Source: an uncultured Prevotella sp.
Lineage (GTDB): Bacteria; Bacteroidota; Bacteroidia; Bacteroidales; Bacteroidaceae
Reading direction: 5' to 3'
Assembly (NCBI GenBank): GCA_934230965.1
Contig: CAKQFW010000124.1
Span: 1 to 6,078 of the forward strand
DNA length: 6,078 nt
Shown here: one piece after another, positions 1 to 5,451 of the stretch
Layout of the letters: each line of letters starts with the position of its first letter
How positions within the stretch are numbered: the stretch's first letter is position 1
The notes under the pieces: model-generated
Databases searched by the model: none
What the model saw: the letters and a program-made list of their open reading frames with translations, nothing else
What the model was told of the DNA's origin: nothing
Made by a program: the position numbers and the translations under genes

Positions 1-38
1 TTGATTATCAAAGAGAAAAGTAATGCGTCGGCCCTGGT

Positions 39-114
39 ATCGACCGTTCCACATGTTCATAACGGTCGATATGAACACGCGCATCGACCGTTCCACGTGT
101 TCATAACGGTCGAT
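39..114. repeat. Two 32-base inverted repeats on a 44-base period with mutually exclusive pairing
   Basis: Copies lie at 39-70 and 83-114 and differ at one base. Each has perfect 10-base arms, ATCGACCGTT and AACGGTCGAT, around a 12-base loop reading CCACATGTTCAT in the first copy and CCACGTGTTCAT in the second. The 12-base spacer between copies (71-82, ATGAACACGCGC) is itself close to the reverse complement of the second loop, matching at nine of twelve positions. The array therefore reads arm, loop, arm', loop'-like, arm, loop, arm'. As single-stranded nucleic acid it could fold either arm to arm' or loop to spacer, but not both at once. No U-tract follows on either strand, so a simple terminator is unlikely. 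It lies about 220 bases past the 3' end of the PAP2 gene. The structure is seen directly; its function is unknown. Protein binding, recombination or RNA folding are all possible. Confidence 0.85.
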
Positions 115-142
115 ACGAGACAACTTGTTGCTGGGTTTTGCC

Positions 143-296
143 CAATATTATGCCCTATATCAGACAATATTATGCCTTGTATCAGACAATATTATGCCCC
201 ATACAAGACAATATTATGCCCTATATCAGACAATATTATGCCTTATATAAAACCACGTAGCGCCCTATATAAGACAATATTATGCCCTATATAAAG
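143..296. repeat. Seven-unit 22-base tandem repeat
   Basis: Units start at 143, 165, 187, 209, 231, 253 and 275, each exactly 22 bases. The conserved left part is CAATATTATGCCC or a one-base variant; the right part is TATATCAGA, TGTATCAGA, CATACAAGA or TATATAAGA. The first two units with a TATATCAGA tail (143 and 209) are identical. Unit six (253-274) has lost the left half (it begins CCACGTAGCG) but keeps the right half. The period is about two helical turns, so equivalent bases face the same side of DNA, as in arrays bound by a protein. Because 22 is not a multiple of three, translation through it gives a 22-residue periodic peptide, which is a trivial consequence of the repeat. There are no spacers, so this is not a CRISPR array. 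It may be a minisatellite or a binding array. Confidence 0.9.
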
Positions 297-335
297 CTAA
301 AAAATGGTTGGTGTAAGAGAAAGATGCTGGCGTTA

Positions 336-1016
336 TCACTCAAACATACTAATGCCCAACAAGAGCGAGACGCATGAGGTGATAACGAGAAGTGTAAGGA
401 TGCCCACGCCTGTATAGATAACAAAGTTGGGGTGACTGTTTACAGGTTCGGGCTCAAGATTAACGACACGTGCTGTGAGGCGGTATAATAGCCAAGCAAT
501 AGTGGCGCCCACGAAGCCCCCCACCACGATGTCGCCCAGATAATGCACGCCCAGATAGATGCGTGTATAGGTATGAAACAAGGCCCAAACAAAGATAAAC
601 ACCGAGAGGCGGCGCAAGCGATACAGCAGCATAACCAGTGTGGCCAGCGCAAACGAGTTGGCCGAATGGCACGACGCCATGCCATAATGCCCACCACGAT
701 AGCCGTTTACGGTGTGTATCATGGCGCTGATGCCACTGTCGGGCTGAGTGGGGCGCGGCCGACTGAAGAAGGGGCGTATATAGTCGGCACAAATGGTGTC
801 GGCCAAGGTGATGGTGATGGCGAAGAGGGCCAGCACGGCCAATGTGCGCTTTCGCAAGCCGAAATGCATCAGCGTAACGGCAAAAAGAACAACATACATG
901 GGCACCCACATCCATCGGTTAGATGCAAGATACATGATGTTATCAAAAAAAGTATTATGAAAGCTGTTCAGCCATACCACGAGGTTGGCGTCCCATTGGC
1001 TCAGTGTTTCTACCAT
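336..1016 (-). CDS. PAP2-family membrane phosphatase (lipid phosphate or polyprenyl-diphosphate phosphatase type)
   Basis: A 226-residue integral membrane protein of the type-2 phosphatidic acid phosphatase superfamily, which removes phosphate from lipid phosphates such as phosphatidic acid, phosphatidylglycerol phosphate, undecaprenyl diphosphate or lipid A. The three signature motifs are recognisable. Motif 1 is R81-x6-R88-P89, with arginine where lysine is usual. Motif 2 is S115-C116-H117, where PSGH is typical. Motif 3 is T151-R152-x5-H158-x3-D162, holding the catalytic-type histidine and its aspartate. Hydrophobic helices are visible near residues 38-52, 58-78, 120-133, 137-150, 165-180 and 197-220. 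An in-frame TAA stands two codons before the ATG, so no longer form is possible. An AGGA lies about 12 bases upstream, a weak ribosome site. The gene follows the cardiolipin synthase gene after a 144-base gap with its own promoter-like box. The substrate cannot be set from sequence; a PGP- or undecaprenyl-PP-phosphatase role is inference. Confidence 0.9.
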   Translation of the reverse strand: MVETLSQWDANLVVWLNSFHNTFFDNIMYLASNRWMWVPMYVVLFAVTLMHFGLRKRTLAVLALFAITITLADTICADYIRPFFSRPRPTQPDSGISAMIHTVNGYRGGHYGMASCHSANSFALATLVMLLYRLRRLSVFIFVWALFHTYTRIYLGVHYLGDIVVGGFVGATIAWLLYRLTARVVNLEPEPVNSHPNFVIYTGVGILTLLVITSCVSLLLGISMFE

Positions 1017-1067
1017 TCCTTAGTGTCCTAACGTTCTCTTTATTTGTCGTATTTTTCTTTTTCGAGT

Positions 1068-1076
1068 GCAAAATTA
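1068..1076 (-). promoter_or_regulatory. Bacteroidetes-type -7 promoter box for the PAP2 gene
   Basis: Read on the minus strand this is TAATTTTGC, an exact fit to the TAnnTTTG(C) -7 consensus of the Bacteroidetes primary sigma factor. It lies about 50 bases before the ATG of the PAP2 gene, leaving a plausible short leader of roughly 45 bases. No clear TTG or TTTG -33 element is seen at the expected distance; that stretch is simply AT-rich. The AT-rich flank and the 144-base gap from the gene before make an independent transcription start plausible. Confidence 0.55.
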
Positions 1077-1102
1077 CACATAATATATTAAATATACGCT
1101 CT

Positions 1103-1140
1103 GTAAGCCCATATTTTTAAGCTATTGTAACAAGGCTTAC
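1103..1140. repeat. 7-base inverted repeat between the cardiolipin synthase and PAP2 genes
   Basis: GTAAGCC (1103-1109) and GGCTTAC (1134-1140) are perfect complements around a 24-base AT-rich loop. It begins 21 bases past the stop codon of the cardiolipin synthase gene and ends about 27 bases upstream of the -7 box of the PAP2 gene. The loop is long and no U-run follows on the minus strand, so a standard intrinsic terminator is not supported. A regulator site or a weak terminator are alternatives, and it may be chance. Confidence 0.35.
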
Positions 1141-1160
1141 AACGCGCAAGAGAACAATAA

Positions 1161-2582
1161 TTACAACAAGGGCGACAGCAAACGCACTACCGACTCCCAA
1201 AGACGTTGTCTGAAATTGCGGTGCGGCAGGTCGTCAATGCTTTCAATCAGCGTACAGTGTTCAAGGTCGTCAATAAATATTTGTTTAAAGCGTAAGGCCA
1301 TGTCGCGGTCGTAGAAGAAGATGTTCGACTCGAAGTTATTCTCAAAGCTACGAAAGTCGACATTGGTAGAACCACAAGTGCATAGCATATCGTCGCACAC
1401 CAGCAGCTTGCTATGGTTAAAGCCATCTTCATACAAACAGATGGTGATGCCTGCCTCCAGCGCCTCGCGTAGGTAGGATGTCGATGCCCATTCAACCAGT
1501 TTGGCATCGCTCTTACGTGGCACCATCAGCTTAATGTCAACCCCCGCAATGGCCGCCGTGCGCATAGCAAAGAGTATGGGCTCGGTGGGCAGAAAGTAAG
1601 GTGTCTCGATATAAACATAGTGTCGCGCCTCAAGCAGTATGCGCACATAGCCCTGCATAATGTCGGGCCACAGGGCAATGGGGCTACTGGTTACCACCTG
1701 TGCCAAACAATTGTTAGGCTGGGTGGTGATGGGCGGATAATACTTGCGATGGGTGATGAGTGTACGGTCAACAAAATACCAGTCGACCAAGAAGGCGCGC
1801 TGCACGGCATACACGGCGCCACCCCGTATGCGCAGATGCGTGTCGCGCCAAGGGCGGTTGCGGCGCCCCTGCACATAGCGGCGTGCTATGTTCATGCCAC
1901 CAATAAAGGCCGTGGTGCCATCGATAACGCACAGCTTGCGGTGGTTGCGATAGTTTACCTTGCTGGTAAAGGCCGGAAACTTAACGGGCATGAAGGCATG
2001 CACGTCGATGCCCTCCTCGCGCATATGTTCAAAAAAGCTGCTACGCACCTGCCAGCACCCCACATCGTCGTAAATAAGGCGCACCTCTACGCCCTGACGG
2101 GCCTTGCTGATAAGGGCGTCGGCCACCAAATGGCCCAAGGCGTCGTCTTCAAAAATATAAACATCGAGGTGTATGTGGTGACGGGCGGCGGCAATGTCGG
2201 CCAGCAAGGCAGGGAAAAACTCGTAACCACTGGTATAGACATCTACCTCGTTGTCTTTGAAGGGCAACGACAAGCTTTGGTTGGTAAACAGCTGTATCAG
2301 GGTGCGATAGGCTTCGGGTATGTGCAAGTTTTTCTGTTCAACAAAGCCCAGCATCGAGTGTTTATCGAGCTGGTCGGTGCTGCGCTGACTGATAAGGCGC
2401 TTCTTGCGCGTGTTTTGTCCGAAGAAGAAGTAGAGCACCATGCCCAAGATGGGCGCAAAGGCCAGCACCATCAGCCACGCCATGGTTTTGACGGGCTGCC
2501 GGTTCTCCATCAACACATCGACCATACAAATAACGACGATGATGATGTAGATGCTTAAAAACAGAAAATGTAGAAGAAGCAT
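1161..2582 (-). CDS. cls: Cardiolipin synthase, phospholipase D superfamily
   Basis: A 473-residue membrane enzyme that joins two phosphatidylglycerols into cardiolipin and glycerol at the inner membrane. The length is close to the usual 480 or so. Two N-terminal transmembrane helices (about residues 3-22 and 33-54) are followed by the conserved FGQN turn and a basic segment (RKKR, 59-62). Two phospholipase D domains follow. The first HKD motif is H214-R-K216-x4-D221 and is followed by GGMN; the second is H390-S-K392-x4-D397 and is followed by GSTN-x-D-x-RS. Both catalytic histidines, lysines and aspartates are present, so the enzyme should be active. The ATG follows the queE stop codon by 23 bases with no Shine-Dalgarno sequence, normal for this phylum, and suggests co-transcription with queE. 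Some bacterial relatives use phosphatidylethanolamine or other alcohols as co-substrates, so the exact product in vivo is inferred. Confidence 0.95.
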   Translation of the reverse strand: MLLLHFLFLSIYIIIVVICMVDVLMENRQPVKTMAWLMVLAFAPILGMVLYFFFGQNTRKKRLISQRSTDQLDKHSMLGFVEQKNLHIPEAYRTLIQLFTNQSLSLPFKDNEVDVYTSGYEFFPALLADIAAARHHIHLDVYIFEDDALGHLVADALISKARQGVEVRLIYDDVGCWQVRSSFFEHMREEGIDVHAFMPVKFPAFTSKVNYRNHRKLCVIDGTTAFIGGMNIARRYVQGRRNRPWRDTHLRIRGGAVYAVQRAFLVDWYFVDRTLITHRKYYPPITTQPNNCLAQVVTSSPIALWPDIMQGYVRILLEARHYVYIETPYFLPTEPILFAMRTAAIAGVDIKLMVPRKSDAKLVEWASTSYLREALEAGITICLYEDGFNHSKLLVCDDMLCTCGSTNVDFRSFENNFESNIFFYDRDMALRFKQIFIDDLEHCTLIESIDDLPHRNFRQRLWESVVRLLSPLL

Positions 2583-2605
2583 GGTGCGTGGGGTGTTTGT
2601 TGTTG

Positions 2606-3169
2606 TTATTTAAAACCTATCAGCTTGTGCGTTTGCAACGACAGGCGCCACTCGGGGTGCTGCTCAATGTAGGCTATACAGGCTGCCGTAATGTCGGCAT
2701 TGCGCTGCGCATCGCCCACGTCGCAAGGCTGCAGATAATAATATTCGGCCTCTATACCATAGGTGGTGATGTGGCTGGCATCGCCATCAAAAATACACTT
2801 CAGCTCGTTGCAACGCGAGATGCCCACCTTGCCTTTGGGCGAACAGGTAAGCCAGTCGATGCCTTTAGGAGGTTGCTTGGTGCCATTGCTCTCCATGGCT
2901 ATTTCGTAACCGTGAGCATGCAAGAGCTGTATGAAAGGTTCGTCTACCTGCAGTGTGGGCTCGCCACCCGTTAGCACGACAAAGCGCGCAGGGTATTGTG
3001 CTATCTCGTTAAGAATTTGCTCGTCGGTCATCTCGCGATATTCGTCAAACTGAGTGTCGCAGAACGAGCAGCGCAAGTTGCAGCCCGCAAAGCGAATGAA
3101 GATGGCAGCGCGACCTGTGTTTCGGCCTTCGCCCTGCAGCGAATAGAAGATATCGTTAATGCGTTTCAT
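2606..3169 (-). CDS. queE: 7-carboxy-7-deazaguanine (CDG) synthase, radical SAM
   Basis: QueE converts 6-carboxy-5,6,7,8-tetrahydropterin (CPH4, the QueD product) to 7-carboxy-7-deazaguanine, the step that forms the deazapurine ring on the way to preQ0 and tRNA queuosine. The 187-residue protein opens with the LQGEG signature (residues 11-15). It then has the iron-sulfur cluster motif C30-x3-C34-x2-C37 inside GCNLRCSFCDTQ, and TGGEP (67-71), which helps bind S-adenosylmethionine. ESNGT (93-97) and the C-terminal SLQTHK (177-182) also fit the family. Its short length is usual for the compact radical SAM fold of QueE. The ATG lies 30 bases after the queD stop codon. Being next to queD, its partner enzyme, makes the assignment firm. 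QueC and QueF, needed for later steps, are not in this window. Confidence 0.95.
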   Translation of the reverse strand: MKRINDIFYSLQGEGRNTGRAAIFIRFAGCNLRCSFCDTQFDEYREMTDEQILNEIAQYPARFVVLTGGEPTLQVDEPFIQLLHAHGYEIAMESNGTKQPPKGIDWLTCSPKGKVGISRCNELKCIFDGDASHITTYGIEAEYYYLQPCDVGDAQRNADITAACIAYIEQHPEWRLSLQTHKLIGFK

Positions 3170-3199
3170 TGTGAAAAATCAATCTTTTCGTAAAAGCTT

Positions 3200-3541
3200 T
3201 TATTTGAAGTTGTCAACCTCGTAGGCAGCCACATTGCCTTCGCTCTCTTGCACACGCGCCTTGTAGCAGTGAGGCACCTGTTCCGTAATCCAGCGCGCCA
3301 TGTTTTCGGCCGTGGGGTTGAAGGGCAGCACCTCGTTCAGGTTGGCATGGTCGAGCTTTTGCTGTATCTTTTGTTTTATGTGGGTAAAGTCGACCACCAT
3401 GCCATCGGCGTTCAGCGTGTCCGACTTGCAGTAGACGGTGATAATCCAGTTGTGTCCATGCAGCTGTTCACACTTGCTTTCGTATGAAAGGGTAAGGCGA
3501 TGGCAAGCCGACACCTCAAAGGTTTTTTCGATATAATACAT
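3200..3541 (-). CDS. queD: 6-carboxy-5,6,7,8-tetrahydropterin synthase
   Basis: QueD makes CPH4 from 7,8-dihydroneopterin triphosphate, the second step from GTP towards preQ0 and queuosine. It belongs to the PTPS/QueD tunnelling-fold family. From the ATG at 3541 the protein has 113 residues. Zinc ligands are H14 (SACHRL) and H28 and H30 (LHGHN); C24 in SKCEQLHGH is the catalytic cysteine position. MVVDF (48-52), H65 in LDHANLN, the PTAEN element (76-80) and the C-terminal E99 (QESEG) are all present. A TTG in the same frame at 3562 would add seven residues (TTG to AAT), but the ATG places the normal family start, MYYIEKTFEVSA, at residue 1, so I prefer it. The gene follows the preceding stop codon by 30 bases and is followed by queE. 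The stop codon lies inside the palindrome TAAAAGCTTTTA (3191-3202). Confidence 0.95.
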   Translation of the reverse strand: MYYIEKTFEVSACHRLTLSYESKCEQLHGHNWIITVYCKSDTLNADGMVVDFTHIKQKIQQKLDHANLNEVLPFNPTAENMARWITEQVPHCYKARVQESEGNVAAYEVDNFK

Positions 3542-3571
3542 ATTATTTGTTTTTGAAGACAATGGTTGTTA

Positions 3572-5407
3572 TTACTGTTTGTTTTCTACATTGTTATCGC
3601 TTTGTAGAGCGTCAGAAGCGGGGCGTGATGGCGTTTTCTCGTCGGCATGCTCGTCTTTTTTGCGCTGCAGATAGCCCCACTCGTTTTGCAGCAGCGTGTT
3701 GTTTGTTTCGCGTGTCGTGTCGCTGGTGTTCTTGTCGTTTTCGTTTTTCAACGACGATAACAGGCGTTCGGCCTCAACAAACTGCCGCCTGTCGGCAAAG
3801 ACATGCGCCTTAAACAACTTTACACGAAAGAGCAACTGTAGCTGGCTGTCGTAGTTGTCGGTGTCGGCATCATCGTCATCGTCATCGTCGTTAGGAGCGT
3901 GGGCATTGAGATAGGTCATGAGGTCGGTTTCAAGATTACTAATCACGGGCATCAGTCGGGCATCATGACCCGCCAGCAACACACGCAAAAACTCGGAGTG
4001 AATGGTGAGCGTGGGCGGCCCCATGGCAACGATCTCGTTGTAGAAGATGGCCCACTCGTTTTGTCCTGTCTGGGCATAGGCAGCAGCCAGCATGCGGCAA
4101 ATATGCAGAAAGGTGCGCAAATTTTGTCCCACGTTGTGGTAAGCATCTTCGTTCAGCTTTTGATAAACGAAGCGCAGGGGCGCAATGGCCTCGGCAAAAC
4201 GCTTTTGGTAGAACAGCGTCGAGCCGAGATAAAGAGCATCAAACACATCGGCCTGCGGATGAAAGAGCACGGTCTGCCCATTGTCGTCGGTGGGCATAGG
4301 CTCGCCTTTACGATAGGCTTCAACGGCCTCTTTCCACAGATAACGACGTTTGGCCACCTGCTGTTGTGGCTCCATCACATCAACGCCTATGCGGATGCTC
4401 TGCATGGTGGGTTGCACAAAGCTAAACTCTTCAGGCTCAAGCGTGTTGTCGGTGGGCGGAAACAGGGTGGTGGTAATGCGATAGTAGCGTGTTTCGTTGG
4501 TCGAAGCCGTCTTGCTAATGTCGATGTTAAGACGTCGCTCACGACCACTGGCATCGGTAAACGTCACCACCAAGAGGCCGCTGGTGGTGAGTGGATAGAG
4601 GGCTATCTTATCAGCGGGCACGTCTTGCCAAGCCAGACCAGGCACGGTAACGGTTAGGGTGCGTGGCTGCCATGTGGGTATATCGAGCACATCGGCCATG
4701 AGCTGCTGCATGGTGAACGGCTGCGTGAGGGTGCAGATAGGCAACGGTATAGAGGGCTGATAAGCCAACAACTGTTCGGTAAGCATGGCCGTAAGGAAGC
4801 CATCGTGTGCTTGAAACTTTTCGGGGTCGGAGGTAAGGCCACCTGTGCGCTGCAGGGTGTGCTGTTGTGTGATGTGCTGTATGAAGATGTTGCGCCACAC
4901 AAAAATCTCGTTCAGCAGGATTGACAGTTCGTGGGCGCTGCTTCGAGCGCTCACAATAAGATCGCTTTGTAGGTGTACGTTCACGGTGCCCTCGTCGTCG
5001 TTAATGGTGTAAACAAAGCGGCAACGATCGGTGTTGGTATTGCAACGGTTTATCATTGTGCGCACATTGTCAATCATGTCGATAGTGGTATCGTAGAAGA
5101 ACAAGAAGGTGATGTGTGCCACCGGATGCTCTTCGTCGATATTAATATTGAAGTGGCCACCCTGATAAGTAAAGTGCAAGGTATGCTCTTTGCCATCTTT
5201 GCTCCATTCGCCATGCGTGTTCAGGTCAGACAGCATACCGTTGATAACGGCCTTGATGTCTTCAACAGCGGCCAGCGGCACTGCCTTCTCTTCTTCTTCG
5301 CTTTGTTCTTTGCGCTTCTGAAAGAAGCGTTTAGTCGGCAAAAAAGATAGCGCCAGCACTGCTACAACAATCAGTTCAGGCAGTATGTCTAAAAAAAAAT
5401 TATTCAT
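3572..5407 (-). CDS. Membrane-anchored protein of unknown function with TPR-like repeats and a poly-Asp run
   Basis: I do not recognise a named family for this 611-residue protein. Residues about 10-24 form one transmembrane segment, followed by a positive stretch (KRFFQKRK), so by the positive-inside rule the rest should face the cytoplasm. Residues 45-185 alternate a helix, strands and a long helix in a way that recalls the YbjN/type III chaperone-like fold; this is a weak resemblance. Residues about 245-345 look beta-rich. Residues about 350-480 are helical and TPR-like, with helix pairs around 387-417 and 432-462. Residues 507-513 are seven aspartates in an NDDDDDDDADTDNYD stretch. The tail (about 555-611) is polar and probably disordered. 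The ATG lies 44 bases past the dnaG stop codon and the stop codon 30 bases before queD, so it sits in the dnaG to queE run. A scaffold or chaperone-like role is only a guess. Confidence 0.85.
   Translation of the reverse strand: MNNFFLDILPELIVVAVLALSFLPTKRFFQKRKEQSEEEEKAVPLAAVEDIKAVINGMLSDLNTHGEWSKDGKEHTLHFTYQGGHFNINIDEEHPVAHITFLFFYDTTIDMIDNVRTMINRCNTNTDRCRFVYTINDDEGTVNVHLQSDLIVSARSSAHELSILLNEIFVWRNIFIQHITQQHTLQRTGGLTSDPEKFQAHDGFLTAMLTEQLLAYQPSIPLPICTLTQPFTMQQLMADVLDIPTWQPRTLTVTVPGLAWQDVPADKIALYPLTTSGLLVVTFTDASGRERRLNIDISKTASTNETRYYRITTTLFPPTDNTLEPEEFSFVQPTMQSIRIGVDVMEPQQQVAKRRYLWKEAVEAYRKGEPMPTDDNGQTVLFHPQADVFDALYLGSTLFYQKRFAEAIAPLRFVYQKLNEDAYHNVGQNLRTFLHICRMLAAAYAQTGQNEWAIFYNEIVAMGPPTLTIHSEFLRVLLAGHDARLMPVISNLETDLMTYLNAHAPNDDDDDDDADTDNYDSQLQLLFRVKLFKAHVFADRRQFVEAERLLSSLKNENDKNTSDTTRETNNTLLQNEWGYLQRKKDEHADEKTPSRPASDALQSDNNVENKQ
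3869..3889 (-). repeat. In-frame GAC/GAT repeat encoding seven aspartates
   Basis: On the minus strand the codons are GAC GAT GAC GAT GAC GAT GAT, a threefold hexamer plus one more GAT. It encodes Asp507-Asp513 of the unknown TPR-like protein, just before D515, D517 and D520. Insertion or deletion of whole codons by slippage would keep the frame, so length may vary among strains. Confidence 0.8.
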
Positions 5408-5423
5408 GTTTATAATGTTTTAT

Positions 5424-5444
5424 GGTGTGTTTTTGTGGCACACC
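5424..5444. repeat. Short inverted repeat in the dnaG to unknown-protein gap
   Basis: GGTGTG (5424-5429) and CACACC (5439-5444) form a perfect 6-base stem with a 9-base loop in the 44-base gap between the dnaG stop codon and the next ATG. On the minus strand it is followed by an A-rich stretch and not by a U-run, so it is not a standard terminator. It might slow readthrough or shield the transcript end, or be chance. Confidence 0.3.
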
Positions 5445-5451
5445 GTTGGGG

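Larger units (their letters stand above)
1..335. other. Gene-free repeat-bearing interval downstream of the PAP2 gene
   Basis: No credible coding region is seen here on either strand. One plus-strand frame (1-294, TTG first codon) is open, but most of its second half simply translates the 22-base tandem repeats and its first half runs through the inverted repeats. Outside the repeats there is a short lead-in (1-38), a 28-base link (115-142) and an AT-rich tail (297-335) reaching the stop codon of the PAP2 gene. On the minus strand a T6 run occurs soon after that stop codon, but I see no convincing stem before it. The left boundary is the window edge, so what lies beyond is unknown. Confidence 0.7.

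Noticed and set aside
1..294. Open plus-strand frame of 97 codons with a 22-residue internal repeat
   Set aside because: It starts with TTG at the window edge, runs through inverted repeats and tandem repeats, and its periodicity follows automatically from a 22-base repeat read in three frames. There is no ribosome site, no domain and no promoter.
143..296. CRISPR array
   Set aside because: The units are directly adjacent with no unique spacers, the repeat is too short and no cas gene is present.
297..335. Intrinsic terminator for the PAP2 gene
   Set aside because: On the minus strand there is a T6 run, but no stable stem of useful length before it.
543..1031. Plus-strand open frame opposite the PAP2 gene
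   Set aside because: The minus-strand frame carries the three phosphatase motifs; this one is an antisense shadow.
1620..2558. Long plus-strand open frame opposite the cardiolipin synthase gene
   Set aside because: It is fully antisense to a gene with both catalytic motifs intact, and its translation shows no recognisable domain. It is a codon-bias shadow.
3191..3202. Palindrome TAAAAGCTTTTA at the end of queD as a terminator or operator
   Set aside because: It is a short AT-rich palindrome without a loop or U-tract, overlaps a stop codon and may be chance. queE follows at once, so termination here is unlikely.
2606..3541. Part of a 7-deazaguanine DNA modification (dpd) cluster or a phage-borne preQ0 system
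   Set aside because: No dpd, transglycosylase, restriction or phage gene is in the window, and the neighbours are housekeeping genes.
3899..4657. Plus-strand open frame opposite the unknown 611-residue protein
   Set aside because: The minus-strand frame is longer, continuous, well spaced from its neighbours and has sensible membrane and helical features. The opposite frame has none.
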